Source of the DNA: Erysipelotrichaceae bacterium
Lineage (GTDB): Bacteria; Bacillota_I; Bacilli_A; Erysipelotrichales; Erysipelotrichaceae
Assembly: GCA_012513225.1 (NCBI GenBank)
Contig: JAAZCQ010000011.1
Coordinates: 1 to 64,000, forward strand
Reading direction: 5' to 3'
Length of the DNA stretch: 64,000 nucleotides
The translations under genes were made by a program, and so were the position numbers. The notes below the pieces were generated by a model. It had not been told where the DNA came from and ran no database searches. It saw only the letters and a list, made by a program, of their open reading frames with translations. Below are positions 18,734 through 28,738 of the stretch, in pieces. Every line of letters starts with the position of its first letter. Position 1 is the first letter of the stretch.

Positions 18734-21142
18734 ATGACAAATTATTTTGGAACTCTTACACCTAGAATGCAAAATTTTAGAAATAAACTTGTAGATTCAA
18801 AAAAAGAAGTTTGTGTAGAAAGAGCAATTATTACAACAAAATCATATAAAGAAAACAAAAATCAACCTCTAGAGATTAAGCGTGCCTTAATGCTCAAGGA
18901 TGTATTAGAAAATATGTATATCTATATAGAAGATGAAACACTACTTGTAGCAAATCAAGCTTCTAAAAATTTAAGTGCGCCTATATTTCCAGAATATGCA
19001 ATGGATTGGGTTATAAAAGAACTTGATGAGTTTGAAAAAAGGCCTGGTGATATTTTTTATATAAGTGAAGAAAACAAAGAAAAATTAAGAGAGATTGCAC
19101 CATTTTGGGAAAATGAAACAATTTATGATAAAGGTAAGTTTGCTCTACCTGAAGAAACAAAAGTTTACTCTGATTTAGGAATTATTAGTTATCTTGGTAA
19201 AGTTACATCAGGTGATGGCCACTTTGCTCCTAATTATGAAAGATTACTTAAAGAAGGATTAAAGAGATATAAAGAAAGAATTCAAGAAAAATTAGATAAC
19301 TTAGATTATACTGATTACAATAATATATATAAGGGATATTTTTATAAAGCTGGCTTAATTGTAATAGATGCAAGTATAAACTTTGCACAAAGATATGCTA
19401 AATTAGCCCTAGAAATGGCTGAAAAAGAAAATGATGAAATAAGAAAAAATGAATTATTAGAAATTGCAAGAATTAGTAATAAAGTTCCATATGAACCAGC
19501 AGAAACATTTCAAGAAGCTTTACAAAGCATTTGGTTTTTACAAGTAATACTTCAAATAGAATCAAATGGACATAGTTTATCCTACGGTAGATTAGATCAA
19601 TATTTAAATAAATATTTAGAAAAAGATTTAAAAGAAAATAAAATTACTGAAGAACAAGCCATTGAACTTTTAACTAACCTTTGGATAAAGACATACACTA
19701 TTAATAAAATAAGACCGTGGGGACATACAGAATTTTCTGCAGGTTCACCATTATATCAAAATGTTACTGTTGGAGGCCAAAATATAGATGAAACCGATGC
19801 AACAAATAAAACTTCATGGCTAATATTAAAAAGTGTTGCCCAAACTCATTTAACACAGCCAAACTTAACCGTACGTTGCCATAAAAACCTTTCAAAAGAA
19901 TTTATGCAAGAATGCATGGAAGTTATCAAGTGTGGCTTTGGTATGCCTGCATTTAACAATGATGAAATAATTATTCCTAGTTTCATAGAAAAAGGAGTAT
20001 CTAAAGAAGATGCATATAACTATAGTGCTATAGGTTGTGTTGAAACTGCTGTTCCAGGAAAATGGGGTTATAGATGTACTGGTATGAGCTATATTAATTT
20101 CCCTAAGACACTATTAATTGCTATGAATAAAGGAATAGACCCACAAACAAATACTCCTTTAATAAAAGGTATTGATAAACATTTTAAAGATATGAATAGT
20201 TATGAAGATCTACTAGAAGCATGGGAAATCGCAATTAGAGAAATGACACGCCAATCTATAATAATTGATGCAACATGTGATCTTGTTCAAGAAGAAAACA
20301 CTGCAGATGTACTAGGATCATTATTAACCGAAGACTGTATTGAAAGAGGCCTAAACATGAAAAAAGGTGGATCTGTTTATGACTTTATAAGCGGATTACA
20401 AGTTGGCATTTCAAATTTTTCAGATAGTTTAGCTGCAATAAAGAAACTAATATTTGATGAAAAAATTATCACAACTTCAAAGTTATGGGATGCTTTAATG
20501 GATAACTTTGAAAGTGAAGAAAATCAAAAAATTAGAGAACTATTGCTAAATGCACCTAAATATGGAAATGATATAGATTATGTTGATAATTTAGGAATTG
20601 AGGCATACAATATTTTCCTTGATGAAATGAAAAAATATAAAAACAATCGCTATGGTAGAGGACCTATTGGAGGAATTTACTATGGTGGAACATCATCAAT
20701 AACAGCAAACGTTCCTCAAGGTGCAAGTACACTAGCTACACCAGATGGAAGAAAGGCTAAGGAACCTTTAGCTGAAGGATGCTCTCCAACTCATGGAATG
20801 GATATTAATGGACCTACAGCAGTATTTAAATCAGTATCTAAATTACCAACAAAAGAAATTACTGGTGGTGTATTATTAAATCAAAAAGTTAATCCAACAC
20901 TTTTAAATCAAGAAGGAAATCAAGAAAAACTTATTGCACTAATTAGAACTTTCTTTAATAGACTTTATGGATATCATGTTCAATACAATGTAGTATCAAA
21001 AGAAACATTATTAGATGCTCAAATACATCCTGAAAAGCATAAAGATTTAATTGTAAGAGTTGCAGGGTATTCTGCATTCTTTAATGGTTTATCTAAACAA
21101 ACACAAGATGATATAATAGATAGAACAGAACAAACTATTTAG
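18734..21142 (+). CDS. Glycyl radical enzyme, dehydratase/lyase type (YbiW/PflD-like)
   Basis: 802 residues from the ATG at 18734, preceded by AGGAGG; the upstream ATG at 18683 lies in the operator region. The active-site Cys is C435 in SAIGCVETAVPGKWG, with E437 two residues later. Cys-x-Glu is typical of glycerol-dehydratase-like members, not of pyruvate formate-lyase, which has two adjacent cysteines. The radical glycine is G778 in VRVAGYSAFFNG. It needs the activase encoded divergently and works only without oxygen. The next gene, 8 bases on, is an FSA-type aldolase. E. coli YbiW and PflD have the same partner and are reported to open anhydroglucitol- and anhydromannitol-6-phosphate to 1-deoxyfructose-6-phosphate. 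That substrate is a hypothesis here. Confidence 0.88.
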   Translation: MTNYFGTLTPRMQNFRNKLVDSKKEVCVERAIITTKSYKENKNQPLEIKRALMLKDVLENMYIYIEDETLLVANQASKNLSAPIFPEYAMDWVIKELDEFEKRPGDIFYISEENKEKLREIAPFWENETIYDKGKFALPEETKVYSDLGIISYLGKVTSGDGHFAPNYERLLKEGLKRYKERIQEKLDNLDYTDYNNIYKGYFYKAGLIVIDASINFAQRYAKLALEMAEKENDEIRKNELLEIARISNKVPYEPAETFQEALQSIWFLQVILQIESNGHSLSYGRLDQYLNKYLEKDLKENKITEEQAIELLTNLWIKTYTINKIRPWGHTEFSAGSPLYQNVTVGGQNIDETDATNKTSWLILKSVAQTHLTQPNLTVRCHKNLSKEFMQECMEVIKCGFGMPAFNNDEIIIPSFIEKGVSKEDAYNYSAIGCVETAVPGKWGYRCTGMSYINFPKTLLIAMNKGIDPQTNTPLIKGIDKHFKDMNSYEDLLEAWEIAIREMTRQSIIIDATCDLVQEENTADVLGSLLTEDCIERGLNMKKGGSVYDFISGLQVGISNFSDSLAAIKKLIFDEKIITTSKLWDALMDNFESEENQKIRELLLNAPKYGNDIDYVDNLGIEAYNIFLDEMKKYKNNRYGRGPIGGIYYGGTSSITANVPQGASTLATPDGRKAKEPLAEGCSPTHGMDINGPTAVFKSVSKLPTKEITGGVLLNQKVNPTLLNQEGNQEKLIALIRTFFNRLYGYHVQYNVVSKETLLDAQIHPEKHKDLIVRVAGYSAFFNGLSKQTQDDIIDRTEQTI

Positions 21143-21150
21143 GAGGAAAT

Positions 21151-21831
21151 ATGGAATTTATATTAGACACAATCGATTTAGACGAAATTAAAGAAGCGGT
21201 AGAATATCTACCTATCTCAGGAGTTACAAGTAATCCATCTATTGTTAAAAAAACAAACCCAAAAGATTTCTTTAAACATATGAAAGAAATAAGAAATATT
21301 ATAGGTAAAGATAGAAGTCTTCATATTCAAGTAATTGCAACAGAAAGTGATGAAATAATAAAAGAAGCATATAAAATTGTTGATGAAATTGATAAAGATG
21401 TATATATTAAAATACCAGTTTCTTATGAAGGAATAAAAGCAATAAAAATATTAAAAGAAAAAGGATTTAATGTAACAGCAACTGCAGTATACGATTTAAT
21501 GCAGGCTTACCTAGCTCTTGCTGCAGGTTGTGATTACATTGCTCCTTACATAAATAGAATTGGAAATTTAGGTGGTGATCCTATGGAATTAATAAGAGAA
21601 CTATCCTATAGAATAAAAAGTGATAATTATGACTGTAAAATAGTTGGAGCAAGCTTTAAAGGTGTTCAACAAATTAGAGACACTTTCAATAATGGAGCAC
21701 AAGCTATCACTTCTTCTACAGATAACTTAAAACAAATATTTAAAAATCCAAATATTAATAAAGCTGTAGAAGACTTCACTAATGATTGGTATGATTGTTA
21801 TGGAGAAAACAAAGGTTTACTAGATCTATAA
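21151..21831 (+). CDS. Fructose-6-phosphate aldolase / transaldolase-like protein
   Basis: 226 residues, the size of FSA (220) rather than full transaldolase (~315). Visible catalytic features are D6 in LDTID, the Schiff-base lysine K87 in DVYIKIPV, Q60 in HIQV, and Tyr in YIAPYINRI, as in FSA. TSNPSIV and STDNL are also conserved. FSA splits fructose 6-phosphate or 1-deoxyfructose 6-phosphate into glyceraldehyde 3-phosphate plus dihydroxyacetone or hydroxyacetone. It shares a transcript with the glycyl radical enzyme, with a GGAGG site and an 8-base gap, and should cleave that enzyme's product. Confidence 0.88.
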   Translation: MEFILDTIDLDEIKEAVEYLPISGVTSNPSIVKKTNPKDFFKHMKEIRNIIGKDRSLHIQVIATESDEIIKEAYKIVDEIDKDVYIKIPVSYEGIKAIKILKEKGFNVTATAVYDLMQAYLALAAGCDYIAPYINRIGNLGGDPMELIRELSYRIKSDNYDCKIVGASFKGVQQIRDTFNNGAQAITSSTDNLKQIFKNPNINKAVEDFTNDWYDCYGENKGLLDL

Positions 21832-21835
21832 AGAA

Positions 21836-21865
21836 AATACGTTGAAATAAATTCAACGTATTTTT
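21836..21865 (+). terminator. Terminator of the glycyl-radical operon
   Basis: AATACGTTGAA and TTCAACGTATT form a perfect 11-bp stem with a 5-base loop followed by T's, right after the aldolase stop. Confidence 0.85.
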
Positions 21866-21876
21866 AGACTTTAGAC

Positions 21877-21920
21877 AAACCCCTATATTTTATCTCAAAT
21901 AAAATTAAAGGGGTTTTTAT
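21877..21920. terminator. Second hairpin between the convergent glycyl-radical and mannitol operons
   Basis: AAACCCCT and AGGGGTTT form an 8-bp stem with a 24-base AT loop and a T-run on the plus side. It may act as a back-up terminator. Bases 21921-22047 show nothing else. Confidence 0.5.
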
Positions 21921-22047
21921 ATATACCTCTTGATTTAATATTAAATTTATTACGTAATCTAAAATACGGATATTGTATATATTTCTTCAAAAGAATTCAT
22001 ATTTTATTCATTATTTTTTCTATGAAACATTTAAAATAAATTTTTTC

Positions 22048-22479
22048 TTAATTTGATAATAAATCGTAAATTGTTTGTGGATCATCTGCATTTAATATCT
22101 CTTCAATATTTTCCTCCTCTGAAAAGATTATTGCTAAATTTGACAATATATCCATATGGTCATTATCAATCCCTGCTAGTCCAATAACCACTTTTACTTC
22201 ATCGCCATCCCAATCAATTCCATCTGGATAAATAAAAACAGATATTCCTGAATAATTTATATCGTCTTTACCTTCAAATTCTCCATGTGGAATTGCCAAA
22301 TAGCTCCCAAGATAAACGGATAATTTTTTATCACGTCTTAGCATACTCTCTATGTAACTATCTTTCACATATCCAGATTGTACTAAAATATTGCCTGCAG
22401 CAATAATCGCCTCTTTTTTGCTAATACTTTTTTGATTAATATATATATTTTTTACATCTAACACAGCTAATTTATTCAT
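22048..22479 (-). CDS. mtlF: Mannitol PTS enzyme IIA
   Basis: 143 residues of the fructose/mannitol IIA family. The phosphorylated histidine is H65 in LAIPHGEFEG. It takes phosphate from HPr and passes it to the IIB domain of MtlA. The start lies inside the last codons of mtlR (8-base overlap). It is the last gene of the mtl operon. Confidence 0.9.
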   Translation of the reverse strand: MNKLAVLDVKNIYINQKSISKKEAIIAAGNILVQSGYVKDSYIESMLRRDKKLSVYLGSYLAIPHGEFEGKDDINYSGISVFIYPDGIDWDGDEVKVVIGLAGIDNDHMDILSNLAIIFSEEENIEEILNADDPQTIYDLLSN

Positions 22480-24502
22480 TATTTTCCCTCATACTTTCAA
22501 ATAATATTTCTTTTATATTTTTTAACGATTTACTTTGTATAGAAATAGCCAAGTCGTCATTTTCAACGAGAGCTTTAGATATATTACTTAAAGTATACCT
22601 ATCTGATGCAACAGGTGGCTTTGGTAATAACATCATAGCGCCAATATCTATATCTTTATAAAGAAGACTTCGTTTGTCACTATCAGCATAAAATAATACT
22701 ACATATGCCTTATCTATTGTTTCTATACTACAATGGTATAAAACAAATTTCTTATCTTTAATTATTACTGGTGCCATTGTTTCTCTTTTAATAACTTTAT
22801 CAAAGATTTCTTGTTTTAATTTTTCATTATCAGTTATTTCTAAAATAATTTTATATATAACATCATCTCTTGCTTGATTTAAATCAACACCAATTAATTT
22901 TATTTGGTTAATTATATCTGGATTTATACTTAATTTCACTTTTGTTTTTGGAGTATTACTTATTTTTATTTCATCCATTGCTTTTCTTAACATAGATAAA
23001 TCTACATCAGTTAATAGTGGATTTACATAAACTGTGGGTATCACAGATTCTATATTTAATGTTGCCACTAATAAGTCAAATCCCATAGATTTTAAATCTT
23101 CATTTAAAACCTGATCAACTGACAATGGCTCAACTAAGCTAATATCAGGAAAATTTGATTTAATAGTTGAAGATAAAAGTGCAGATATTCCTATTCCACT
23201 TGCACATACAACTCCTATATTTAATGATTGACTTTCGCCATCTAATTTCATTCTTTCAATAGCTGCTCCAAAATGTAGCGTTAAATAAGCTATCTCATCA
23301 TCACTAACATTCACTTCAAGTTCTTCACTTATTATTTGTGATGTTTCTTTAACTATTGTAAATAATTCTAAATATTCTCCTTTAATTTCATTTATCAACG
23401 GATTCCTTATCTCCAGATTATTACTTAATCGAATAATACTTGGAGCTAAATGAGCCAATAATCCAATTACTAACATTTCATCATTGTGAAAATTATAATC
23501 TGTAATTTCTGAAAATCTATCTATTAGTTTATCAACTAATATCATAGCTTCATAATTGCCTATATCTAAGTCTTGTCCATCCTTGTTACTTATATTTCTT
23601 GGTCTTGTTCCTTTTAAATGCATTAATATATAACCTAATTCATCTTCAGGGAATTTTATATTAAATCTATCTTCAATATCTCCAGCAATAATTCTTGCAT
23701 CAATGTACATTTTCTCTTGCTTTATATCTTTGAATAATTTCTTATCTAAAACTATTTGTTCACCATTACGTATTCGGTTTATAGCAACAGTTAAGTGAAT
23801 TACTAAACCTATCAATGAAAATTCAGTAATTCGATATATTATATTATTTGAGGAACTCACTAAAACATCAACAACTTCTTCTAAGTCATCTTTATTTAAT
23901 AACCCTAATATTCCAGAATTTTGGTTTTTAAAATAATTTAATATATTAGTTTTTATATCTAAACCTAAGGCTAAAGTCATTTCAAGATTTGAATATACTA
24001 AATCTGAAATAGCTTTCCTTATATTTTCCTCATCACCAATTACCTCAATTCCAATACCTTTTTTAGTAAAAACATCTATATCATAATTAGCTATACTTGG
24101 TTTTATTTGTTCAATATCTCTACTTATTGTACTTTCTGACACATTTAATTTATCCGCTAAAGTTTGTAGTTTCATATATCCATTTGACTTTAATATTTCA
24201 ATTAAAATTAAACTTCTTCTTTCTTCTACACTCTTCCATGCGTAACTATTGGTATTTAATTTAAGATATTCGCTAAATTTTTCTTTGTTCTCTTTTTTTC
24301 CAACTAATTTATAACCTAATTTAGACTTTGATTTTAACTTTAAATTAAACGGTTTTAATAATTCTTCTACATCATGTAATTCGCGATAAATTGTTCTAAT
24401 ACTAACATCTAAGGATTGAGCTAATATTGAAGGAGAGGTAAAACTGTCACCCGAAAGTAATACTTCAAAAATATTTATTAATCGATTCGATATTTGGTTC
24501 AA
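22472..24502 (-). CDS. mtlR: Mannitol operon activator MtlR (PRD-containing)
   Basis: 676 residues. Two N-terminal helix-turn-helix units (about 10-70 and 85-145; QTLADKLNVSESTISRDIEQ is the second) come first. Two PTS regulation domains follow (about 185-405), then a IIB-like domain with the cysteine in GVVCASGIGISALL, then a C-terminal IIA-like domain. Such activators sense PTS phosphorylation and mannitol. The start codon is TTG at 24502, with AAGGAGGTGAG 6 bases upstream. The gene sits between mtlA and mtlF as in Bacillus-type loci. Probable binding sites lie at 25978 and 27191. Confidence 0.92.
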   Translation of the reverse strand: MNQISNRLINIFEVLLSGDSFTSPSILAQSLDVSIRTIYRELHDVEELLKPFNLKLKSKSKLGYKLVGKKENKEKFSEYLKLNTNSYAWKSVEERRSLILIEILKSNGYMKLQTLADKLNVSESTISRDIEQIKPSIANYDIDVFTKKGIGIEVIGDEENIRKAISDLVYSNLEMTLALGLDIKTNILNYFKNQNSGILGLLNKDDLEEVVDVLVSSSNNIIYRITEFSLIGLVIHLTVAINRIRNGEQIVLDKKLFKDIKQEKMYIDARIIAGDIEDRFNIKFPEDELGYILMHLKGTRPRNISNKDGQDLDIGNYEAMILVDKLIDRFSEITDYNFHNDEMLVIGLLAHLAPSIIRLSNNLEIRNPLINEIKGEYLELFTIVKETSQIISEELEVNVSDDEIAYLTLHFGAAIERMKLDGESQSLNIGVVCASGIGISALLSSTIKSNFPDISLVEPLSVDQVLNEDLKSMGFDLLVATLNIESVIPTVYVNPLLTDVDLSMLRKAMDEIKISNTPKTKVKLSINPDIINQIKLIGVDLNQARDDVIYKIILEITDNEKLKQEIFDKVIKRETMAPVIIKDKKFVLYHCSIETIDKAYVVLFYADSDKRSLLYKDIDIGAMMLLPKPPVASDRYTLSNISKALVENDDLAISIQSKSLKNIKEILFESMRENNE

Positions 24503-24565
24503 TATTAACTCACCTCCTTAACCATATGAGAAAATACTTATGAAAGTCTTTTCTTTTTAAAGTCC

Positions 24566-25903
24566 TTATTTTTTAAATCTCTCTACTAATTTATCGTATT
24601 CAGGAGCACCTACAAAATTATTAATAAATATTACTTCTGCATTTTTTACATTATCATATACTCTATCTTTAAAGTTATTATGAGTTACTACAAGATCTGT
24701 ATCAGCTGGGATTTCATCTAGAGCATAATTTTCAACTTTAATATCTATCCCTGCTTTTTTAAATTTATTTTCTAATGTTTTAGCACCCATTGCACTTGAT
24801 CCCATTCCAGCATCACATGCAAAGACAATTTTTTTAATTTCTTTTTTATTTTCTTTTAATTCAGATATTGAATCTTTACTTTCTTCAAAAGTAGATTTTG
24901 CAGATGTTGTTTTATAAATAGTACTCGCTACTAAGAATGAAACAACAGTTGAAACAAGTACTCCAGCTAATACTGGAATTAAGCCTCCTCTTGGAGCCAG
25001 AACCATTAATGCTAATATACTTCCTGGAGATGCTGCTGCAACAAGTCCTGCACCTAACAATTGAAATGTTAGAACCCCTGCTGCACCACCTAAGATAACT
25101 GCAAGTACTAATAATGGTTGCATTAAAATATATGGGAAATAAATCTCATGTATTCCTCCAAAGAAATGAATTATAATTGCACCTGGCGCTGTTTGTTTCT
25201 CTGCACCTTTTGCAAAAAACATACATGCTAGTAATACTCCAAGTCCTGGACCTGGGTTAGTTTCAATTAAATAGAAAATTGATTTTCCCATTTCAGTAAC
25301 TTGTTCTATTCCTAATGGACCAAACACACCATGATTAATTGCATTGTTTAAAAATAGTATTTTGGCTGGTTCTACAATTATTGAAGCCAACGGTAATAGG
25401 TTTGCATCTACTATTACTTTTACTCCGTTACCCAATATTATAATACCATTAGATACAACAGGACCTATGATGATTTGACTAAATAACGCTAAAATCAATC
25501 CTAAGAAACCTAATGAAAAGTTATTTACTAACATTTCAAAGCCAGCAGGTGTTTTTGGTTTTAAAAATTCATCCATTTTTAAAGATAAATAACCTGCTAA
25601 AGGACCAACAATCATAGCCCCTAAAAATTGTGGAACATCAGACCCACTAATTACACCAAGTGAAGCTGTAGCTGCTACTACACCACCACGAACCCCATTA
25701 ATCATACGACCACCAGTGTATGCTATTAATATTGGTAATAAATATTTAATCATCGGATCAACTAATAACGCAAATTTTTCATTTGGAAACCATCCATCAG
25801 GTATAAATAAAGCTGTAATAAAACCCCAAGCAATAAAGGCTCCAATATTTGGCATAACCATACTACTTAAAAATCTGCCTAATCTTTGTACTTTATCTTT
25901 CAT
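24566..25903 (-). CDS. mtlA: Mannitol PTS enzyme IICB
   Basis: 445 residues. The IIC membrane domain (about 1-335) contains NNAINHGVFGPLG (H191) and the conserved GIHE (250-253). After a charged linker comes IIB, with the phosphorylated C363 in KIVFACDAGMGSSAMG. It imports mannitol as mannitol 1-phosphate. The IIA domain that E. coli MtlA carries is separate here (mtlF). GGGAG precedes the ATG. Confidence 0.94.
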   Translation of the reverse strand: MKDKVQRLGRFLSSMVMPNIGAFIAWGFITALFIPDGWFPNEKFALLVDPMIKYLLPILIAYTGGRMINGVRGGVVAATASLGVISGSDVPQFLGAMIVGPLAGYLSLKMDEFLKPKTPAGFEMLVNNFSLGFLGLILALFSQIIIGPVVSNGIIILGNGVKVIVDANLLPLASIIVEPAKILFLNNAINHGVFGPLGIEQVTEMGKSIFYLIETNPGPGLGVLLACMFFAKGAEKQTAPGAIIIHFFGGIHEIYFPYILMQPLLVLAVILGGAAGVLTFQLLGAGLVAAASPGSILALMVLAPRGGLIPVLAGVLVSTVVSFLVASTIYKTTSAKSTFEESKDSISELKENKKEIKKIVFACDAGMGSSAMGAKTLENKFKKAGIDIKVENYALDEIPADTDLVVTHNNFKDRVYDNVKNAEVIFINNFVGAPEYDKLVERFKK

Positions 25904-25977
25904 AAATTCAATCTCCCTTTCATCTTAATTAAATTATATAATTTATAATTCTTTCATAACTTTGAAGTATTTTAATT

Positions 25978-26002
25978 TTGTCACAAATATTAATGACATA
26001 AA
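25978..26002. promoter_or_regulatory. Possible MtlR operator upstream of mtlA
   Basis: TTGTCACA, 7 bases, ATGACATAA: an imperfect inverted repeat close to the TTGnCACA-type half sites described for MtlR in Firmicutes. It lies just past the mtlD stop. Confidence 0.4.
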
Positions 26003-27124
26003 CTATAAATAGCTTACAATTTCTTTAACTATATCATCATCAATACCTGTTACTTGTTTAACAACTTCTTCTTTTTCCATACTTTCAAACATTCTCTTTA
26101 ATTCTACACTTTCCTTGTCATTGATATTATATGATTTAAAAACGACTGACATAAGCATTAATAAATAATCATAGTTTAAATTTAAACTTTTTAATTCCCT
26201 TAATGGTCTAACAAAACGCTCATTATATCCTAATTTAGTAATTGGATTTCTCGCAATTCTATTTAAATCATCAACAATATATTTATTTTGAAATCTAGAA
26301 ATTACTTTATTAATATATGCTTCATGTTCATTTTTATTAAATCCATATTTTGTGCACAAAAATGAACCTGTCTCTTGTAATACTCCTTTTAAAGTTGACA
26401 TTAACTTCTTATCACTTAACGCCTCATATAAATTATCATACCCATAAGATAGACCTAAATATGCAGAACTTGCATGTCCTGTATTAACAGTAAACAATTT
26501 TCTTTCAATAAATGGTTGTAGATTATCTACATAATTAACAGAATCTAAAACAATATTAGACTTTCTATCTTTATTTTCTATAATCCATTCTTTAAATTCC
26601 TCAACCTTAACACTTAATGGATTATCACCCTTATAAATAGGTACAATTCGATCAATTGCAGCATTTGGAAATCCAATATATTTTTCAATATATTCCTTTG
26701 TTTCCTCATCAGCTTTTTTCAAGACATATTTTTTTAATATTTGTGTGCCGTTAATTAAATTTTCACAAGCTATAATATCTAATGTTTCTAAAATACTATT
26801 ATCTTTTCTGTACTTTATACCATTGGCAATTGGTTCTGCAAGATATTTCAAATTATTTGCTCCAACTGAAGTACTTACAATATTCGCTTCTAAAAAATCT
26901 TTGTTAACAGAATCGTATTTAGTGTTAACTCCACTAACATTTTTCACAATTTTATCTTTAACATCTCCTCCAGCAAATAAAATCGGAATTTCTTTTGACT
27001 CATTTAATTGGTTAATAATTTCATCATTTACATCCGCAAAAACAATTTCAAAATTATTATCATAGTATACTTCTCCAATAAATCCTCTACCAATATTTCC
27101 TGCTCCAAAATGTAACGCTTTCAT
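26003..27124 (-). CDS. mtlD: Mannitol-1-phosphate 5-dehydrogenase
   Basis: 373 residues. It begins KALHFGAGNIGRGFIG, the NAD-binding Rossmann motif of this family, and has the VNTGHASSAYLG segment in the C-terminal catalytic half. It oxidises mannitol 1-phosphate to fructose 6-phosphate. It is first in the mtl gene order here (mtlD-mtlA-mtlR-mtlF), whereas mtlD is usually last in Bacillus-type operons. Confidence 0.95.
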   Translation of the reverse strand: MKALHFGAGNIGRGFIGEVYYDNNFEIVFADVNDEIINQLNESKEIPILFAGGDVKDKIVKNVSGVNTKYDSVNKDFLEANIVSTSVGANNLKYLAEPIANGIKYRKDNSILETLDIIACENLINGTQILKKYVLKKADEETKEYIEKYIGFPNAAIDRIVPIYKGDNPLSVKVEEFKEWIIENKDRKSNIVLDSVNYVDNLQPFIERKLFTVNTGHASSAYLGLSYGYDNLYEALSDKKLMSTLKGVLQETGSFLCTKYGFNKNEHEAYINKVISRFQNKYIVDDLNRIARNPITKLGYNERFVRPLRELKSLNLNYDYLLMLMSVVFKSYNINDKESVELKRMFESMEKEEVVKQVTGIDDDIVKEIVSYL

Positions 27125-27190
27125 TTAATTCACCCCTTTATGTGAATTAAAACATAAAAATATACATGAAAAATTCCAAGTATTTCTATA

Positions 27191-27213
27191 TTGGCACAGA
27201 TATTTTGACAGAA
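27191..27213. promoter_or_regulatory. Possible MtlR operator upstream of mtlD
   Basis: TTGGCACA, 5 bases, TTTGACAGAA: an imperfect inverted repeat resembling the site before mtlA, about 70 bases ahead of the mtlD ATG. Confidence 0.4.
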
Positions 27214-27285
27214 AATTAATTATATTTTATTAGATTATTACAAGACTATTTTTTTTAACACAACCTCAAATCAGGTATTTTTAGA

Positions 27286-27317
27286 ACAAAAAAACTCTTT
27301 TATGAAAGAGTTTTTAT
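27286..27317 (-). terminator. Terminator of the MFS transporter gene
   Basis: AAACTCTTT and AAAGAGTTT with a 4-base loop; on the minus strand a run of seven T follows. It lies between the MFS stop and mtlD. Confidence 0.75.
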
Positions 27318-27392
27318 ATTGTAGATAATCTCAATTTTATCAATATTTAAGAAAACAAAATAAAATTATTTCAACGTATTTTTATATTATCC

Positions 27393-28634
27393 TTATAAAT
27401 CAGCTTGATTTTCTGGCACTTTAACAAGTATAGCCAATCCTGCAATTAATAAAATTAATAATGTGGCAACACCAATTCTACTATCTCCAGAAATTTGAGT
27501 TATAATACCTACCAATAAAGTTCCAGTAAATGCTGCACCTTTTCCAAAAATATCAAATATTCCAAAAAATTCATTTGAATTATCTTTAGGAACTAACCTA
27601 GAGAAATAACTTCTAGATAATGCTTGAATAGCTCCTTGAAATATTGCAACACAAACTGCTAAAAACCAGAATTCCCACGCTTTATCTAATTGTAAAGCAA
27701 ACAATACTATCAAAATATATCCAAATACACATATTTCTATAAGTTTTCTAGTTTTAACTTTTTTTGATAATTCTCCAAATAATAATGCAAAAGGAAAAGC
27801 AACTATTTGAGTCAATAACAATGCAAATAACAAGTCATTATCACCTATTCCAACATCCTTACCATAAGATGTTGCAAGTTCAATAATTGTATATACACCA
27901 TCAATATAAAAGAAATATGCTAACATAAACATCCACATAGGTTTATTTTTCTTTGCATTACTTATAGTATCTATTAATCCTTGAAGAATTGCAGAAATTT
28001 GCTTATTTTCACTTTTTTCATTGTAATATAATTGTTTATAATCTTTTAGCAAAGGAATTGAACAACCAACCCACCAAATAGCTATTATTATAAAAGAAAT
28101 AATACCAGCAAGATAAGTTGAAATTCCAATTTTATCACCCATTAAAATTAATAATAAACATACTACAAAAGGAATAACACTCCCAATATATCCCCAAGCA
28201 TAACCACCTGAAGAAACTTTATCACTTCTTTCATCAGTAGTAACATCTACAAGCATAGCATCATAAAATACAATACTTCCAGAAAATCCTATTCTAGCGA
28301 TTAAAAATACAATCAGAAACAATTGCCAAACTTGAATAAATCCAAGTAAAGCACATCCAATAGAACCAAGAATTAAAAAGAATGAAAAATACTGCTTCTT
28401 TTTATCTTTTCCATCTGCAAGTCTTCCTAATATAGGGCCTAGTATTGCAACAATAAGAGTTGCTAATGATAATGTATAGCTCCAAAATGCAGTAGAATCA
28501 GATGATGAAATTCCATCGGCACTAGCAATATTTTTAAAAAATATTGGTATAATGGTAGAAATCATTAATACAAAAGCAGAATTTCCAACATCATAAAGAA
28601 TCCATGCTTTTTCTAGTTTTGTCAATTTATTCAT
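27393..28634 (-). CDS. MFS transporter of the UMF1 (Atg22-like) family
   Basis: 413 residues from the ATG at 28634, which has AGAGG 7 bases upstream; the ATG at 28694 has none. About 12 membrane segments. The family opening LEKAWILYDVGNSAFVLMIST is clear, and GRLADGKDKKK is the MFS loop 2-3 motif. Fungal Atg22 exports amino acids from the vacuole. Bacterial members (YxiO) have no firm substrate. It is a single gene with its own terminator. Confidence 0.82.
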   Translation of the reverse strand: MNKLTKLEKAWILYDVGNSAFVLMISTIIPIFFKNIASADGISSSDSTAFWSYTLSLATLIVAILGPILGRLADGKDKKKQYFSFFLILGSIGCALLGFIQVWQLFLIVFLIARIGFSGSIVFYDAMLVDVTTDERSDKVSSGGYAWGYIGSVIPFVVCLLLILMGDKIGISTYLAGIISFIIIAIWWVGCSIPLLKDYKQLYYNEKSENKQISAILQGLIDTISNAKKNKPMWMFMLAYFFYIDGVYTIIELATSYGKDVGIGDNDLLFALLLTQIVAFPFALLFGELSKKVKTRKLIEICVFGYILIVLFALQLDKAWEFWFLAVCVAIFQGAIQALSRSYFSRLVPKDNSNEFFGIFDIFGKGAAFTGTLLVGIITQISGDSRIGVATLLILLIAGLAILVKVPENQADL

Positions 28635-28738
28635 ATAATTACCTCTAATGTATTTTATCATGTTTAAAGCTATAATATGATAGATTATTAACATTTAATA
28701 TCATTTTATGCTAATATACTAAAAGAAGAGGTGTTTAT

